From positions 1-64,000 of the forward strand of contig CAOLHI010004255.1 in the NCBI GenBank assembly GCA_948474755.1: DNA of 64,000 nucleotides, read 5' to 3'. The DNA comes from Ctenosaura bakeri (taxonomy: Eukaryota > Chordata > Lepidosauria > Squamata > Iguanidae). The stretch's first letter is position 1; the number at the start of each line of letters is the position of its first letter. A program made the translations under genes and the position numbers. Shown here piece by piece: positions 33,471 through 44,531 of the stretch. The notes beneath the pieces were generated by a model that did not search any database, was not told the origin of the DNA, and was given only the letters and a program-made list of their open reading frames with translations.

Positions 33471-34387
33471 TGCTGCACTGCCTAGGTAATAAATGGCCAA
33501 TAGTCACATTTGAGTTATACTTAGACCCAGTCAAATTCTTGCAGCCGGAACATTCTGCATTAAGAAGTGGAGTACCTCTGCTCTCCTAGCAGAAAATAAG
33601 AAGATAGCCAGTAGGCCTGTTTGCTGGTAATTGATGCTTCTAAAACATATAGCTGATCTAGCAGATGAAATATAGAGAAGCAATTGCCATAAGACTATTC
33701 TTGGCAGCAGGACAGCTATCAAAGAAGTAGAACTATTGATCTTCATTTAAGTTGTAAAAGAGGTTCTAGCAATAATTTTCATAACATAGAATTTTTTACA
33801 TCGGAGGTTGTACAATGGACCTACCTTTTAGAGTTGAAGTTCAATTTGAGTACGCAACTTACAGGTCACTGATTGTCTTACTTATGGCTCTTTATCTTTA
33901 AATGAGACTTGGATTGGACAACCCTTCCAGAAATACCAGTGCAGAAAACAGTTAAAAAGAATGAGAATAAAGAATTTCGAAGGGAGGAGGGATGTTCTGG
34001 TCTAGTTATATTAGCTTGACAGGTACATTTGTATTTCTCCCTGTTACACATTTCATTTGAAAATGCTGTGATAGTAACAAGGCAAGCATTTGCACTCTAA
34101 AGCAGTTCTAGCTAGAGCAGTCCTGACAAATTCATTGTAAACATAACAGGTTTGTGACAGGACTTGTTTAAGAGTAACAATTCAGAAAATGACTGTAGTA
34201 ACTGTTTTGGTTCAAAGACAGATTATATTGCAGTGCAGAAGTGGAACTCTTGAGCAGAGGAAAATGTTTTCTGATTTTCGCAAGTTGATGGTAATTGAAT
34301 GAATATTCATGGAGTGTACAAGGAAGATTGTTTAATGACTTGATATCCAGACATAATAATACACAGATTATCTCCATCTTCAACTGT

Positions 34388-34580
34388 GGCTGTTTCCGCA
34401 TTACACTGTTATAGTGCTATTATTTTACTTTCAACATCCTATGGAATTCTGGGGTTGGTAGTTTATTGAGGCCAAAGAACTCTCTAGCTGAGAATTCTAA
34501 ATGTCCCTCCCAAAACTGCAAACCCCTGGGTTCCACAGGATGTTGAACCCAAGGTGAAAACATGGTAAAATCAGATACTG
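34388..34580. mobile_element. Harbinger-like MITE, right end degraded
   Basis: Starts GGCTGTTTCCGCATTACACT and continues with TGTTATAGTGCTATTATTTT and GGAATTCTGGGGTTGGTAG, then the inverted GGGTTCCACAGGATGTTGAA. The expected right terminus is not found, so it is truncated or mutated. Confidence 0.7.
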
Positions 34581-35374
34581 CCACTGTTATTGGACTGCAC
34601 CACTTCAGAATCTGGAGAAATAATCTCATGTTCAATATTAGACTCTACTACTTCAGTATTCAAGCTGGTGATGGTGCTGGAGGTAGGAAATCACATATTT
34701 AATGTACCTTACCATAAAATCCTGCATGCATATAAAAACAGGCATGTTGGGAGAAAGTTCCTCCCAAGCCTGGCCTTTGCCCTGATTATCTCCTAGCCAT
34801 TTTAGTTTTCCATGTAGAGAAATATGCCTTCTCATTAACATGTCTTTATACTCCATAATGTAGTTATACAGAGAGGAACACCTGAGAGCGCTCCATCTCC
34901 ATAAAGACTTATCAAAATACCAAGGAGAGATTAGGTGATTCAGAAGCAACCCGGAATTGGTGTTTTAGTTTCTGAAATTGCCATTAGTTGAAACTACAGT
35001 GTTTATATTCCAGTTACCAGCTGTTACCTCTATAATAACAAAAACACAGAATTACATTTATTGATGAATTACACTATGGAACAGCAAGCACCAAGGATCA
35101 TAAATTTAGAAGTAAGAAGAAAATGGAAGGGTACATAATGAGGTCATACAAGTTCATATGAATGCAATTGGTCAGGAACTGTTAGGCAATGTCTCACTTG
35201 GCTATTTGATTGACGTATGGTTATCCTGACAGATGCAGAAAATGAAGTAGGATAAAGAAAAGGTAACTGATGCTAATTTGGCAGATTTGTAATCTGAAGT
35301 TTAATTTCAGAGAGGGTCATCTGTAACAGCAAAGATGATGACAAAGAGTGCACTGGAACATAACAAGTTTAATA

Positions 35375-35470
35375 TGTCATAAGCTTGGATGCATCTGATG
35401 AAGTGGAATGCTGTCCGTCATAGTTTACGCCGATAAAACTCATTAAGGTCTTACTATACTGCCATACTCT
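35375..35470 (+). mobile_element. Dispersed GCATCTGATGAAGTGG repeat fragment
   Basis: GCATCTGATGAAGTGGAATG, then a mutated TTTACGCCGATAAAACTCATT, matches a common amniote interspersed repeat whose usual wording is ATGAAGTGGACT ... AAAGCTTATGCC ... TTAGTCT. Inverted relatives lie at 5477-5576 and 53300-53395. The family name is not known to me. Confidence 0.45.
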
Positions 35471-35713
35471 ATCATATTTATTCAGGCTTAATGAGTCTTT
35501 TCTTCTGAATGGCATGACACAGAGCTATAGTCAAGCCCCCATATACTTCCTTATTTTCAACATCACTTCAGAATATGTAGGGGAAAAAATCACATTCACA
35601 AAGTAATCTGTGATATGCACTAGAGTAGTGAGATTTGTACTTTTTCTTAAAAAAAAAAAAAAAAGCAGCTGGAGACTTCAGATGACACTTTACCGGATAT
35701 GGACTCAAACCTG

Positions 35714-35931
35714 GGGACCTCTCACACTAGGCAATTATTGTACTATGATTCCACTTTGATTGTCATGGCAACATAGTATGGAACCCTGGGATCTTCAGTT
35801 TAGGGAGGGATATTTATAATTCCTAGCCAGAGAGCTCTGCCATCTCACCACACTACAGACCCCAGGATTCCATAGGATGCAACCATGAAAATTAAAGTGG
35901 AGTCCTAGGGTGGTATAGTGTGAAAGAGCCC
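35714..35931. mobile_element. Harbinger-like MITE, divergent subfamily
   Basis: Starts GGGACCTCTCACACTA and ends TAGTGTGAAAGAGCCC, a 16-bp inverted repeat with three mismatches. The flanking triplets are CTG and TTG, a probable 3-bp duplication with one change. The interior has ACCCTGGGATCTTCAGTTTA and the inverted ACAGACCCCAGGATTCC, as in related MITEs, but the subterminal sequence is distinct. Confidence 0.65.
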
Positions 35932-36479
35932 TTGGTTATTTTCTTCCTGAAAACAAGAAAATCAGGCATAGGATTTTCCTTCCCTACAAAAAGAGATAAA
36001 CTGACAAAACAAAGTAGCTGTAAATGTTATTTTTTTTAAGGGAGGGCAAGTAGAAATGCACATAAAGATTTTTGTTTTTAAAGTGGCTTTAAATGTGTAG
36101 TGGAAAGATAACCACAACTTAAAAGAACTAGAAAAAGGAAGTTAAGAGAGTGCTGGTGAACCATAGAACCTGGCCCTAAATATGTTTACTCTAAATGTCC
36201 AACTCTTCAATAGGCTTTACTTCCTAGTAAACATGCTTAAGACTGCACCCTTGATTTGTGACCCTGGCCTTCCCCAGGTTTATATTGCTATTCATTGGAA
36301 GCATACACCCACTCCTACAGCCGCTGCCATTTACAACTGACCTATTCTTGGAAGATGACAAAGAACTCTTTATTTCAACATTCTAACAGGTGAAATACTT
36401 CTGCATTCCATTTCCATTATGTCTTAAGCACTGCTGGGAACAGGAAAGGTGCTGAGTTGCTTACATACCTGGCCGATGC

Positions 36480-38420
36480 CGTGCAATTTTGAACCTTGAC
36501 AAGCTAGTTAGGTTTCATCTAAGCAGCCAAGAATAATGCCTCCCTTGTCAAGCCACAAGAAAAAGCCTGCAGCTGCTCTGTGTGCTGGTAAATGCAAAAG
36601 GAAGATTATATGCGCTGTGAAAACTGCTCGTTCATGGGCCCTGCCATTCCTAGTACAGTCACGTCAAACTGCACATGACACGGTGGGGTGGAGTGGTAGA
36701 AGGAGTGCAGATTTCAATTTTGGTAATGCATATGAAGTTGGGATGGAGCAAAGGAGCATGACCGTGACAATCTATCTCCTGTAGATTAATGTCGGGAGCA
36801 GGCAGGTATGTCATAAAGCATGACTTAATAATGTGGAGAAACCCTCTCAGTGTTTTCCTCATTTTCATTAATGCTTTGTGCCTGCCTGTGAGAAATTCTC
36901 AGGAGACCTGGGGCCTATTGCTTTCAAATGTTGCCTCTGACCCAGATAGTGTCAAAACGTCTGAATGCATGCAATTCTCTTTTTAAAAAGAGCATCCCTA
37001 ATGCAATGCAAATGCACATTGTGGGGGAAATTCCAGCTGCGAAAATGAGGCCTCGTATTTCTAAAACCATATACATGTCAATGGGCCATTATTCTCTAGT
37101 TTTAAATGTAATTGCAGCACAGCTTGGAATGGGTTCCTGAAATCATAAAATACATTGAGTAGCAGGTACTGAATCTTTCAGAATATTTTATATCTCCCTC
37201 TCTGTCCTACATCCTCCCCACTTCCACCCCACCAGTAGATGGAGAAGGAGAAGAAATGGAAGAAGAATCAGAAAAGGGAAAGGAAGGAGGCAAATGTAAA
37301 AGTGAAAGCATATCCTCTACTTTGACTTTCAGTTGAAAAACACACATAGGTCTCTTAATAGACATTTAAATGTCAGGGGCTTTGAAGGCCTTTACATTTT
37401 ATTTTCAAAACCCATCACGGTCCACTTCTGTATGACAAACCATTTCCAGGCAATTAAGAATATCTATAATTGTTTTCTTTGGGAGGTGCTTTCTTCTGTT
37501 TCCAAATTTCTTCTCAAGCTAAGGTTTCCTAATAAAGCCTGAGCAGCAGTCATTTTGAAAGAATCTTTTCTTAGTCATGTGAACCGCGGCTGCAGCCACC
37601 TTTTTCTGATAAATTTAACATGTGCGTAGTGCAGCCTTTATCACCAGGACTGGTACATTTTTTTAAGGTATCATTATTTCATTGTGGTTGCCTCCCGCCC
37701 CTGCTCATTCTTTCTTGGGAGGATTCCAAGAAACAGCTCCTATGATTAAAAACAATGTAGATTAATACTGCGGTAGTGTTGAGCTGTGGTGTCCTTTTAC
37801 TTCTTTCAGTCTCACTCTCCCCCCACCATCTCCCCAAATCCATTTCTTTCTGCAAATAAACCTACCTAGTTTAGCTTCCTTAGCAGAGCTTCTAAAATGG
37901 GGAACACAAAACAGAAAGTTTCTTGAATGGAGAATATTTGACAGTTAACTATCTAAAGGAAGAGCAGATGGATTGCTCTTCCCTGAAACCTGGGTTACAA
38001 GGCTTTTCTGAATTGCTGTTGAAAAACCAGACAGCATGTGAACAACTGTACACAACAAGATTTGTGTTCAGTAACCCAGATAGTAGCAGCTCATTTTGCC
38101 TTTCACGGGCAGTTTTAGAGAAACGGGATGTGGCTTTATGCAAAAATACATTTTGCCCAAGTTTTGTGACAATAGCCTAATGGCACTTCATATATTTCGC
38201 CTCTCTTTGTTTGACTGAGGAAAATATGGGGGTTATTCTACCCTAATTTCAACAGGGTTGTTCATTGCCTAGAACCTTCATTTTTGTTTAATTTATATCA
38301 TAGCATAAATTCCAACATTATCTGTTTCTCATCAAATTAAATTTCTGTCACTTTAACTCTCAGGACAGACAAAACTATAAAATTAATGTCACTGTTGTCT
38401 TTGAACGGTTTTATTCATTT
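36480..38420. promoter_or_regulatory. Repeat-poor block, candidate conserved non-coding elements
   Basis: No interspersed repeat is recognised here for about 2 kb, in contrast to the dense flanks. Stretches such as 37020-37140, 37560-37700 and 38230-38410 are rich in TAATT/ATTA homeodomain-like words, CAGCTG-like E-boxes and GATAA words. The short ORFs have no domains. This would fit developmental enhancers in a gene desert, but that is inference from composition and repeat depletion. Confidence 0.22.
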
Positions 38421-38639
38421 ATTTTTTTGGGGGGAAAAGAAGAAGAAGAAAGCATACAGATAAAAACAGACTCTTCAGCACTTAGAGCCTGTGGTAGTTG
38501 ATTAGCCCCTGCAGTAGGGAAAATTAAATTCTGTGGTTGAGACCCAGCATGCTTGTCTGGTTTAATAATGCTATGGCCATCATCCAATGGCTGACAACCA
38601 AGAACTGAGGTACTTTCTGTTCTTTACTCCCTCATGCAA

Positions 38640-39000
38640 CACCTGAAAATCCCGGGGCGAATCAAACAGCAAATTAATTTTTTTCTCTTTTTTAAAAACA
38701 CCCTCACCTGCAGAGCAAGTATAAGAAACTAATTTTAATGCTTTCAAGCTGAAGTCATTGGATGAAGCCCAAAAAACAATGACAAAGGTAAGTTCTTAAA
38801 GCACTTTTCCAGGACTTTTTTTTTTATTAAAAAAAACAACAACCTCCCAGCGGCACTTTGCAGTTGAGCTTGTTTATTTCTGCTTCCTGTTCAGTAGAAG
38901 CCAAGAAGCTCACTAAAAGCAATCAATGCCCACAAAAATATTTTTTTTTTAAAAAAAAGCTGGTCTTTGTTTATGAATGGAATGCTTGCATAGTGCTATA
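38640..39000. promoter_or_regulatory. Candidate conserved non-coding element
   Basis: Contains CAAATTAATTTTTTT, AACTAATTTTAATGC, CATTGGATGAAG and AATCAATGCCCAC words with no repeat match. An AAAGGTAAGTTC donor-like sequence at 38786-38797 has no ORF behind it. Confidence 0.15.
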
Positions 39001-39245
39001 CCTGTAATGTTTTCATTAGTCAAAATGTCTCTTATATGCCTTTAGAATCTCTTGTTTCCACCACGTCAAGTGCTCACAATGCAAAGTCCATGGCTAGATC
39101 AGATCCACCAAAACTTTACTCAAAGGAAGAAAAAAAAATCTTCATTGGCCCTCCAAACTGCTCAAAACAGCTGATCAATGGGGAAGATGCAATAAAAGCC
39201 TTTGGCCTAGAAGGACAGATTCAGGAAATTGACTTCTTTTTTTCC

Positions 39246-39272
39246 ATCTGTCTGTCTGTCTGTCTGTCTGTC
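39246..39272. repeat. TCTG microsatellite
   Basis: About seven TCTG units. Confidence 0.95.
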
Positions 39273-39561
39273 TTTCTGCCATTCCCAGAATCATCTAGGC
39301 AGTGGCCATGTGGCTAGGGAATTCTGGGAGTTACAATCCAAAAAGTAACTTTTCCATGGTCTGTGTAGACTTTAGGGTCAGACTATGGTCCACAGATCTT
39401 AAGCTGCTCCCTGTTTGCATAATCACTTCCAGCTGCAGCTGTTTGTTTTTTTTAAAATGAGTGTAAATACAGTACATATATGGATTACCCCAGGCACAAT
39501 CACTTTGGCAACTCATTGCAAAAAACGCAGTTTATGAAAATTAACGTAAGACTAGCAAGTA

Positions 39562-39722
39562 AATTGCCAGGTTGAAAAATAGGATAGGGCTCCTGTACCT
39601 TTAATAGTTGCACAGACGAGGGAATTTTTGCAGATGCGGCATCTCAAGCAAGCTCTACTTGCTGAAGTTCCTTCTTCTACAGGAGCCCTGCCTTGTATTT
39701 CACTTAGCAGTCCTATTGGCAA
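39562..39722. mobile_element. Foldback MITE (GGCTCCTGTACCTTTAAT type)
   Basis: ATTGCCAGGTTG at the left and CTATTGGCAAG at the right are complementary ends. GGGCTCCTGTACCTTTAATA and the inverted TTCTACAGGAGCCCTG form the inner arms. Related to 24880-25055, with an altered centre. Confidence 0.6.
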
Positions 39723-39729
39723 GTGATAG

Positions 39730-41890
39730 GAAAATCACATTTATCCGTATTTACTGGATTATAAATGTAGATATGTGGATTATAAAACCAAACCCAAACC
39801 TTTAGCTGAGGTGATGTTAAGGTGAAAAAGGAGATTAGGTATAAATGTTGCTTTGAGGTGTGTCACTGTGTGGAAAATATTCACTCAGCATTTCTGTGGC
39901 TTGCATAAGATTTTTACAAAATGCTTCACTTCAAATCTAAGGCAGATTTCAAAGGGTGGGGGGAACTCCCACTTTGACTCAGGAGCAATTTAATATTCTT
40001 GAGAAAATAGTGAATTACTTCCTAAGAAAAACACTCTTGTTGTTTGGCCTACACCAAGTAATTTTCCTCTTTCTGTTTTTTTCTTCTTTCCAAGAAAAGT
40101 CGTGTTCCTAAATAGAAATAGAAACATTTTGTTCTGGATATTATAGACTTCTTCTGAAAACTAGAAATGTCTAGCAATACATTGTTCATGTTGTGAAATT
40201 TATTCTGTTTTGTTATGAAGTGTGTTGTTCAACTGTTCGGTTACTAAAAATGTTCTGAGCCTGTTTCAACCCCTCAGCTCTGAAACGAAGAGTTGAGAGT
40301 AGCCCCTTGTGAAATGCTAGTCACTAAAATAGGAAATGAGAATCACAGACATTTTCTACTTAATGCTCCAAATATGACCATTAATAAGATATGTCTTTTA
40401 CTAATATTGGCTGAGGTTTGAGAGTCCTTTAAAAAAATAAACAGTCCTCACATTTGTCATCTTTCTCTGTCCAGCACTCCATAAACATTTTTATTTATAC
40501 CTGGCATCTACCATCCCAAATGTAACCCTTCAAGGCTGTGCTGCAAAAGAACTCATTTTGGCGACTCTCTTGCTTTGTTGAACAAACGTGACATGAAATC
40601 GCAATTCTATTTATTAAAGCTCCAAGCAACCATGGGGTTGCTTCATTGGCCAGCTTTTTGAAACTCTGGGAGAGAAAAGTTAGCTCACTGTAATGCAGCT
40701 TTGGAGGAAGCATTGTAACATATTTTGTAATAGTCTTTCCAAGTGAAAATGCCTCCCTCTGTAGATCCTGGCTGACTGTGGAATGTATTCATTTTGGAAG
40801 ACAAGGGGAGTGTTCCAGGAAACAGTGAAGCAGTGGAGAGCCATGGATCTCTGAGTGGCCCCGCTTCAAAAAAAAGAAAAGAAAAGAAGAAAAGAACTTT
40901 TTCTGTTCTTTACAGATACATGGTATATGACAGTACTATTACAACTCCTTTATCTGAAATTACTGCCATGATTCTGGCCTTTATATGAAGCACATCTCAC
41001 ATTTTCCTTTTAGTGTTGTCTTTGTTCTCATGTTCTGATCCAACACAGACAGATGTGTTTAAGTGTTCAGAATCTAGATTTGGGTTTGAATTACGATGAG
41101 CTCATTTGCTAATCTGCACTGTAGTATACTGAGCCCAGTGACCAAGGCGGCACGGCTGACACCGTCATTGCAGACAAGTTAAATGTTACAATTCCTCTTC
41201 TATAAAGAGGAACTAGGACTCCAAACTGAATGACATTGGTTTGAATCATGCAAGTCATTTACAGCACAAGCAAAGGACTTGAATGCCAGTCTTCCACTTC
41301 TCTATCCAGTGCGCTTTTCATCTTCATCCTTAATTGGTTTCAGTTTCTGTGTCCCTGGTACAACTTAAACAAGCCAGCCATTTTCTCCCCCAATATTCTA
41401 TTCAAGCATGTTTTGTCCAACTTAGGTGGTGTCCTTTTAGTTTGTCCAGTCCCTTGGTTTAGACTTAATGGCAACACCAGTTTTCCTGCCAGCTTGAATA
41501 ACTGAAGTTAGACGTACTCTCAAAGGTGTTTGTTAGTGCAGTCATTCCTCGAACTCTCAGACCTGCCGGTAATGTTGTTTTCACAAGGGTGATTTGCATT
41601 CATTCTAGAATGACGTCCAGTACGTGCCTGCAACTTAAAATGTGCTCCTTCTGAATGAAGTAGACGCCAAGCCTCTTAAGAATTCACCCAACATAATTAG
41701 ATACACCCTGGCTCCTCTAAATGTTATCCAAAGGCTAACTATCTGATGCTTAAATTGAAAAAGCTCATTAACTTTAAATACAGCTAAAGGAAGTGGCAGG
41801 GGGAGACTCAGTGGAAATAGTAGATTGGCTATGAAGTGTTTGTTGAGTCTAAGCCTAATAATCTGAAGCTGACTGCACATTTGTGCAGCT
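39730..41890. other. Intergenic, unassigned
   Basis: No gene or clear interspersed repeat recognised. A purine-rich GAAAA tract lies at 40868-40895. Possibly an extension of the repeat-poor block to the left. Confidence 0.4.
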
Positions 41891-41894
41891 TTGC

Positions 41895-41895
<1 letters not shown>

Positions 41896-41950
<55 letters not shown>

Positions 41951-41960
41951 TCCTTCTTTC
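41896..41960. repeat. CTTT microsatellite
   Basis: About sixteen CTTT units, the longest pure tetranucleotide array of the window. Confidence 0.95.
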
Positions 41961-42318
41961 CGAGAGATTTTTCTGCTAGTATCTGTTCTCTTAATTTGAT
42001 GCAGGTTGATTCAGGGTTAAAAAAAATAAAAAGGACACAAAAAGCTAGTTATTTGATAGGTGAGTAACAGTAATAAGAACACAGAGGACTGATTATTATG
42101 GGCATGGATACCTTGTACCTTTTGAATATCCATTTGTGGTTCCGATGGGTTTATTTCCAAATGATATACCAATCCTACCTATTCATGTCTGTTCTGGTAG
42201 TGTTCCATACCATGTTACATAGGAGTACACAAGCACAATACTGCTCTTTTTTGTTTGTACATATGTGCATATGTACATATGTGAACATGTGCATGCACAC
42301 TTACACAAGTTCATATTG

Positions 42319-42350
42319 GATATATATATATATATATATAATGTGTGTGT
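42319..42350. repeat. TA/TG microsatellite
   Basis: Eleven TA units followed by a short TG run. Confidence 0.9.
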
Positions 42351-42360
42351 AGATAGATCT

Positions 42361-42658
42361 TTTCCAAAGAACTATAGTTTGATGAGAATGCTGAAAAATT
42401 CCACTAGAGATTCAATTGCTGTCAAGACCTTGAATATCTTCTCTCTAATTTATTTCTACTTTCTTCCACAATTCATGTCAATAAAACTATTATATTTAAA
42501 ACTAAATTGTGGTGAAGGCTCTAAATATATATAACTAGCTTCACAGGAATTTTAAAAATTGAAGGTGAAGGGGGAGTGGGAGTCAAGGGCATTAACTGTC
42601 AGAGCGTTTCCAAAGAACTGTAGTTTGGTGAGAATGTTGAAAAATTCCATGAGAGATT
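42361..42658. repeat. Pair of 52-bp direct repeats
   Basis: Copies at 42361-42412 and 42607-42658 share TTTCCAAAGAACTRTAGTTT, GRTGAGAATGYTGAAAAATT and GAGAGATT with about five differences. The unit resembles part of a dispersed repeat with a CAAAGAACTGTAGTTTG motif. The repeat could be a local duplication or two fragments of one element. Confidence 0.7.
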
Positions 42659-43665
42659 ACTTGTACTCCTCCCCCCTCCCGCACTACAGTTATCAACAGC
42701 CTTCTTGAATCTGGCACCCTTCAGAGGTGTTGGTTTACCACTCTTATCATTCCCAGTCAACATAATTGGGGAAGACTGGTTCTTGAGTTCCCCAAGAAGA
42801 GGCAATATTTTTAATTTTAATTTATGAGGCAATAATTTTAAAGTCAGAACCACTGACGGCCAAGCTTGGTGTGGTTGGTCTACAAAGGGTGTTTTAATAT
42901 AGATAAGAGCCAGAGCAGCTTAAAAGAAAGGGAAGGATGTCCTGACCAAAAACATGCTCTTCAAAACTGATATATAGGTTTCAAAGAATCCCTACATTGG
43001 TGCCAAATGCTTTGGAGATTATGTCAGGACCATCTCTTTCTTGAAAGTGTTGCTAGAAGTGAGAGAGTTAACCTTCCTCTTAGTAATGAAGGTGCTAAGA
43101 TTTCCCATTGGCTGTATTTACATGTAAAAAAAAGCATTCAGGCAATTAATTAATACCACATATAGATTTCCTGAAGCAACTCCTACACAACTATGAGAAC
43201 TGGAGCTCTGCTGTATCTAAACATCATTTTCTCAGATAGATTGACTTTCGCTTCTATGAAGATTTGTACTACTGATTAGAAAAAACCCACTGTGGCTTCC
43301 AGTGAAACTATGATCAATCTGCATGTTCTCTGTGAGGAGAGCTTTGTTGCCTATACAGTCCCCACACATCAAAGGAGACAGCTGACCTCTGATGCCTCTC
43401 ACAACTGGGAAGTGAAGCTCTTGTGCTGAATTGAACGTATACACAAGACATATTCAAGTGTTACTTGCCAACTTACATATTGGATTCATAGACTTGTAGA
43501 GCTGGAAGAGACCACAAGGGCCATCCAATCCAACCCCCTGCATTCAGTGACAGACAGTCAAGGTATGCCCAACAGATGGCCATCCAGCCTCAGTTTAAAA
43601 ACCTCCAAAGAAGGAGACTCCACCACACTTCAAGGCAGCATATTCCACTCTTGGGCTGTTCTTAC

Positions 43666-44531
43666 CGTTACTACAGTTCAGGCCTACCCGGTGATAGCAC
43701 TAGATATCTCTTTTGATGTCAAAATCATTTGGCCTTCCTCTGCCACCCCGCTCCATGTGTTTGCGAGGCCTCTGGAAGAGCACATACACAGGCACGGCCG
43801 GTAAGTGTTGGACATTCCATTCTCCACCTAGGCAGGCAGAACAAAGCCACTCCGTTGCTTCAGGGACCTCTCATGCAGACACCTCTTGCTTAAGTGCGAC
43901 TCTAAACAAAGATGCCCAGCCTTGCGCCGATAGTCTGACAATGCCAAGCCATTTGCATACTGGCTATACTATTGTTAAACCTGTGCTAAGTCCATCATGT
44001 TAAACTTGACCTTTGCCAAAGCTTTGTCCCGCTCCAAACTCGCATTGTTCTCACCGAGTATGGCTTGGCCTGTAGGCACAATTCACCCTATAAAAATTCC
44101 CCAATTCCGAGACCACCTCAGATCGCTCCCGAGTTCCAGACCGCCTTGCTGCCGTTTTGCCCGGTGAGCTCCCCTCAGCGAACCGCGCTGAGCTTTCTTC
44201 CCTGCGATCTTCAAGTTCTTCAGGACTATGAGAAAAGGTGTCGTATCACCCATTTTCCCCGAAAACTCTTATTTCTAATTTCTAAGTTAGCTGTGCGTTT
44301 GTGGTGTCTTTAATGTTTGTTTGTCCTGTTTAATAAAACATCATTTTTACTATTTTAAAAACTGTCTGACTGCTTGACTGACCTGACCCTGTAGTCATTG
44401 GGTTACAAGATCCCTGCTAAGTTACCCTGCCTCTTGCTAGCTTAAGAGAGTGCTCCAGTTAATTCCCCCAACTTGTGTTTGTGTTTGGTTATTTGGGCGC
44501 CCTCCCGGGACCCCCAGAGAACAGGGTAACA
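43666..44531 (+). mobile_element. Solo LTR inserted in the CR1 LINE
   Basis: Starts CGTTACTACAGTTCAGGCC and ends CCAGAGAACAGGGTAACA. The interrupted CR1 text duplicates TTAC (43662-43665 and 44532-44535); if the first LTR base is counted outside, the duplication is the 5-mer TTACC. It has a TATA box at 44089-44096 and AATAAA at 44332-44337. It aligns end to end by eye with the minus-strand LTR at 19143-20052 (866 versus 910 bp). No internal viral genes remain. Confidence 0.85.
44089..44096 (+). promoter_or_regulatory. TATA box of the solo LTR
   Basis: TATAAAAA at the same relative place as in the sister LTR. The AATAAA signal follows about 240 bp downstream. Confidence 0.6.

Noticed and set aside
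38786..38797. Splice donor of an exon
   Set aside because: AAAGGTAAGT fits the donor consensus, but no open frame with coding character precedes it and no acceptor pairs with it.
43666..44531. Intact endogenous retrovirus
   Set aside because: Only one LTR is present, flanked directly by CR1 sequence on both sides; no gag, pol or env sequence is adjacent.
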